DNA of 64,000 nucleotides, taken from positions 8,112,003 through 8,176,002 of the forward strand of contig OX359290.1 in the NCBI GenBank assembly GCA_947179395.2, given 5' to 3'. Both the position numbers and the translations under genes were made by a program. Shown here piece after piece: positions 59,900-64,000 of this stretch; the first letter of the stretch is position 1; each line of letters opens with the position of its first letter. The notes under the pieces are model-generated. The model searched no databases. It worked only from the letters and a program-made list of their open reading frames with translations, and was not told where the DNA came from. The DNA is from Pulicaria dysenterica. Lineage: Eukaryota; Streptophyta; Magnoliopsida; Asterales; Asteraceae.

Positions 59900-62020
59900 G
59901 TAAAACTAGAAACAATGCTAAGAGAAATGAATGCAGATGAAGGTGGTAGGGTTAAAATGAGAGTGATATTATGTGGGTATTTGTAGGGAAATTGGGGGAT
60001 GAAAAAGATGAAGTAGCAATGAAGCCTTTGGTTATTCTCCTCTTCCCCACACATTCCTTGATCTGCAGTACAAAGCATATTTCAACAACTTTATCAAAAT
60101 TTATAAACTATAAACTTATGATCTGAGATTAAAAAAAAAAAAAAAGAATAGTTGAAAACATAGTTTTGAAATGCTGGATCGAATTGCTTATAACTTTTTT
60201 TTTTACTTTGACCGCGATGATAATAATTACGAAAGTAATTAAGTAGCAATATTCATGATGTTTTGATCTCTTTTTTGGGGGTTGCAACACTTTGCTTTGC
60301 TATTTCTCTAAGAATATTCTTCTCATGATTAATTTCTCTAGAACTTCTCACTTTTAGTTAATTATATAAAACGAGTATTTATGGAATATGGATGATACGT
60401 TATATTGGTAAAAGAAACAAAGTTGTTTACAGACAAACAGGTCGTATGCGTAAAGGTACGAAAACTCGATAGCAAATTGCGAATAAAGAAACACAAATTA
60501 AAACTAATGCATGCATAAATATAGGACGATTGAATTTTCATCTTAATACATCATACATTTCAAATATTCGAGAATTAGGTCTTTCTAAACCATTGAATCA
60601 TTCAACCCATTTGAATACTTGAAGATGATATACACATAAATTTTCAAAATACATTATTGTATTGGAAGCCAAATCCAAGTTCTGTGAAGCGACAAAACTT
60701 CATATTCACACAAGTGATTCATTTCCTCACCCGCATGCACATGCACTTTTACAAAAGAATCATTAAGAAGATAAACTTCAACCTCCCAACTTACAATTCC
60801 GAGCACTTACCTTGGAATGATTTTTGGTACTCAAGTATCTAACTATGGGTTTTCCTATCGCATTCACCTTCTAACATTGTATTAGAATGGAATTAGATGT
60901 CGTCTTTACATAACTTATTTTGTATATTATCATGGTTAGGCTAAACATGTACTTATATTTTGTTTTAGACAATTATTTATTAAAGGATATGAAAGCCTCA
61001 TCCTAAATTATCTTCTCACTATCAAATCAGCTCGAGCCAACCCTCTCCCTCTTCTAAACCCTAACCCTATGTTCTCGAGTTTTTTTTTAAGAAGGAAATA
61101 GAGGGGAGGAGAGGGGAAGAGAAGGAAAACATCAAGATTGTGTGTTCTCGAGTTCTTTTAAAAAAAGGAAAGGGAGGGGAGGGGAGGAGAAGGAGAGGCT
61201 ATTTTGTTAAAAACGTATCCTCTGGGATAATTTGAAAGAAAATGGTTTCCCCTCCATTTTCTTTCTTTTTCTTCCAACTCAATAACACAACTTAATTTTT
61301 TTCCCTTTCTTTCATTCCATTCCATTCACTTTCTTTCTTTTTTCTTTCCTTCCTTAAAAAACTCTCTTTGAAAAAAAATTACAGTAAAGTTGTGTTACCG
61401 TTAAACCACCGCCTCTCGTCATCATTTTTTTCTCTATTATGTGTCCTACAAGTTCTCAAAATCTGGTTGTTTGTCGTAATTTTCACGAGGGTTTTGTCGA
61501 TTTGGCAACAACAGTCGTCGCTCAGCAGCAAGTGGTAGCACAACCACCGTGAATCTCCTCTCATTTGCACCAGGCTTCACATGGGCTGTCCCACAATCGA
61601 CCCAATTAAAATGGGTTCCTCAAGCTCGGTTTATGATCCAACAATGGCCCAATATTTTGGCAGCTTCTCAACAATCACAGGTCTTTAGCATCCTGCCTTT
61701 ATATGATGGTAGTAACTCTGGATGGTACATGGACATCTTGTGTCGAATACATGTATTCTTTTGTTTTGTACTTAAGAAAAAGCAATATAGAATCTATCCT
61801 AGTTTGTTACAGAAAATCAATTATGGTTATCAAGACATAGCATTTTATCAACACCTCATAAAATTTTATATTTTACACAACGTTCTAGTCACACCTAACA
61901 TTTTTAAAAATTTAATTTGTTCCACCAATTTACAAAAGATAACAAGTGCACCAATGAATATGACCCGTTTGGTTTCTCTGCGAAGGACATTTGACCCGTC
62001 ATGCCCTTCTCTGATGTCGA
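59900..62020. other. Intergenic with a Copia-like relic
   Basis: The phytocyanin promoter lies from 59900; a weak TATA-like TACAAATACC (minus strand) occurs near 59975-59985. Positions 61000-61380 are purine-rich then pyrimidine-rich simple sequence. At about 61560-61740 a broken plus-strand frame (TWAVPQSTQLKWVP, ILPLYDGSNSGWYMD) resembles the gag-protease junction of Copia elements, but it is short and uncertain. Confidence 0.35.
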
Positions 62021-63715
62021 TCTGACAGCACCGGTGATTTATATCCCACCTCATCGGCTGCTTTTTTTTTGCTTCAAGTCCTATTACCCGGCACCAACGC
62101 CTCGGTCATCCTGGTCCATATTTACTTCGGCATTTGGTTTTAATACGAACACATCCCGTCCTAGGCACGTATTATGTCATAAATGCAAGTGTAAAACGCA
62201 CCCTCAAAAGCTAGCTTGTAGGCGCAAGGGACACATAAACTTATAAGTCATCAACTTAATTTACTTTTGGTCAATGTAGGATCATAACAATACCTAAGCG
62301 TCCTTGTTGGTCATGGCTATGTTGGTCACAGTTGGCCCCCCTCTTTTCGGGTCCAAACCACCACTTCATACATCACCACTCTGAGTCCTCGTTGGTCACG
62401 GTTGACACCTTTCTTTTTCAAGTCCAAGCCACCACTTCGTAGAACACCACTCCAAGTGTTAGAATCTTGCAAAATGAGGATAGCTCTAATACCAACTGAT
62501 ACGAACTCATCCCATACTAGGCTAGTATTATGCCATAAACCCAACTGTAGAGATAATTTTTATTACGAGGTGCTCAAGGTTACAATTTACAAGAGACTAA
62601 TATTTATTGAGAAGTAACCAGGGTTTCATACGAATCCTTAAACTAAACGGTTGTATAGATCATATTAACTCGGCCCACATGTTGATGGGCATGCACTACT
62701 TATGGACCCATGCAACACTTGAGAAATTAACCGAAAACTCGTAGCTAAATTCACACAACATGTGCACCCGACATGGAACCTTCGTGAGCTAGAAATTAAA
62801 AAAGGCCAAGTTTATGACTCCAAGCCGCGCGTGTGCCAATTCTCCATGACCTGAATCATGCAAGGACACAATCACACTCTTTTTCTCCACGTCTTCTCGG
62901 CGATCTCTTTTCCTCACGCCGTGGAGCTTAATCAAGCAGCCTCCATACTTAGCAATCTCCCACTTAAAAGTTGATACTTGATAGACTCAATTGTCATCAA
63001 AACTCGTAATCTTAGTAACATTTTTCTTCTTTCTTTACCCGGCATTTTCATTCATCACTGAATTCGAAAACTAACTGGACAACAAGATAGAAAAAAAAAA
63101 GAAATATCTCCCGTCATAAGAAACAAATAAAAAAGGTTATTGGAGGAAAATCCATGAGTCCTATTCCTCACTAAAAGTTCCTACCACAGTAATTCAAGCA
63201 TCAACAATTTCACCGCCGTCTAACGCCACAAGGACTAGCTTTGGCTGACCACTAGGGCTATACGTTCGGATGGATCGGCTTAATCTGATCCGATTGATCA
63301 AATCTAATTGGATTTTGGTTTTAAAAAGTGAGATCTGATTCATCTAAACAATCTTAAGATCCGAACCAAACCATTCAAATTCCAATCCGGTTGGATCAGG
63401 CTTTACAATTTTGTTTTCATTCTTACATAAATACATGTTTAAAAAGTCTAGATATTAAACATATATACTATTAAATATTTAAATATAGTTGTAGAATTTA
63501 TAGTAACTAGTGGGACTAGTAGCTTTGGCATAAATATATAATTAGAATAATAAGTTATAAATAAACAGACATGATACTTATGGATTACTTTGTTGGGGTA
63601 GTGCTATATCTATATATATATATATATATATTCTTAATCAGTTTATTCAGTTTAGATAATAGTAACCAGAACCAAACCGAAATCTATAGTAAATATTTGG
63701 TTTTGATCGAATCTG
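62021..63715. other. Intergenic, degenerate direct repeats
   Basis: GTTGGTCACGGTTG... with CCAC(C)ACTTC and CACCACTC phrases recur at 62312-62370 and 62388-62450, and a CATCCC(G/A)T(C/A)CTAGGC...TATTATG(T/C)CATAAA phrase recurs at 62154 and 62509. The content looks like decayed retroelement DNA. Positions 63280-63420 contain repeated GATC-rich words. No gene. Confidence 0.4.
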
Positions 63716-64000
63716 TTAGTGTATACATGGTCACACATTAAGAAATGCACTCCTTATTTTGATGATGATAAAAATATGAACAAGTAATATTATTGCTTAT
63801 CAAATTTATTCATATGTTCATATGCTACATTCTTTAAAGATCAACAAACCTAAAATTAATGATCAAATGAAGAACAAATAATTGAATAATTCAATTCAAC
63901 AAGAAAAGAAGAAATCAAGATAAATCAACATTCACGTTCGATACCACGGTCGACCGTGAATCAACCGTCGCTGCTCAGCTAACAACTCTTAAATATTGTT
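63716..64000 (+). other. Possible start of an LTR element, cut by the window end
   Basis: TGTTAGTGTATACATGGTCA has the TG start and style of a Copia LTR, and near 63951 a perfect palindrome CACGGTCGACCGTG occurs followed by AACCGTCG. Without the other end or a target duplication this is only a suspicion. Confidence 0.2.

Noticed and set aside
60390..60530. Short frame reading YIGKRNKVVYRQTGRMRKG, at first suggestive of a ribosomal or organellar gene
   Set aside because: Only about 26 codons before a stop, no adjoining organellar sequence, and no confident family match.
61549..62025. 158-residue frame as a host gene
   Set aside because: The first third looks like a Copia gag-protease piece and the rest is AT-rich and featureless; too weak to call a gene.

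Overview
This is a plant nuclear window: AT-rich DNA, GT-AG introns, genes with many small exons, and most of the sequence made of transposable elements. The repeat families (long LTRs opening TGTAACACC, Helitrons opening TCTATACTAC, tRNA-derived SINEs, many MITEs) suggest a eudicot, possibly Asteraceae; that placement is inference from family style and was not tested.

Host genes. The last two exons of a short-chain dehydrogenase/reductase lie at the left edge (284-1496, +). Three small genes or complete models cluster in the middle and right: a three-exon gene resembling vascular-related unknown proteins (35120-36110, +), mitochondrial electron transfer flavoprotein alpha subunit in eight exons (38200-42407, -), a membrane protein disulfide isomerase of the PDI5-3/5-4 type in fifteen exons (50493-57976, +), and a GPI-anchored early nodulin-like phytocyanin in two exons (58506-59899, -). 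For the last four, every reading phase closes across every intron. They serve separate processes (mitochondrial catabolism, early secretory pathway folding, cell surface, putative vascular regulation) and do not form a pathway.

Mobile DNA. 5-8.3 kb: a solo LTR with 5-bp target duplication and a second unclassified repeat. 8.6-10.0 kb: a SINE remnant whose tail is interrupted by a Mutator-like element (MULE) carrying GC-rich gene-like sequence. 12.0-13.9 kb: a defective hAT element containing a Helitron and a MITE. 17.9-21.3 kb: a MULE with over 200-bp, nearly identical terminal inverted repeats and a transposase with intact DDE, SWIM and zinc-knuckle motifs but no visible N-terminal exon. 23.2-24.0 kb: a Tourist/Harbinger-like element filled with CCG-rich and telomere-like repeats. 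25.0-29.9 kb: a decayed LINE split by a CACTA-type MITE, a second MITE and a 2.7-kb CACTA element. 30.55-30.99 kb: a second Helitron. 33.1-34.6 kb: another MULE with gene-like filling. 44.4-46.9 kb: a Tourist-like MITE next to a decayed PIF/Harbinger Myb-like ORF. 47.0-50.2 kb: a nested stack of a MULE-like element, a 320-bp internal tandem duplication, a solo LTR and a SINE.

The most unusual signals are (a) arrays of GC-rich self-complementary 12-mers in the two related solo LTRs, with a different core in each, (b) one 11-bp sequence, ATGTGTTTTAT, found four times at the junctions of the 47-50 kb stack, and (c) about fifteen copies of a GTTTCGCCC motif in the ends of the large MULE. No CRISPR, rRNA gene or convincing standalone tRNA gene was seen.
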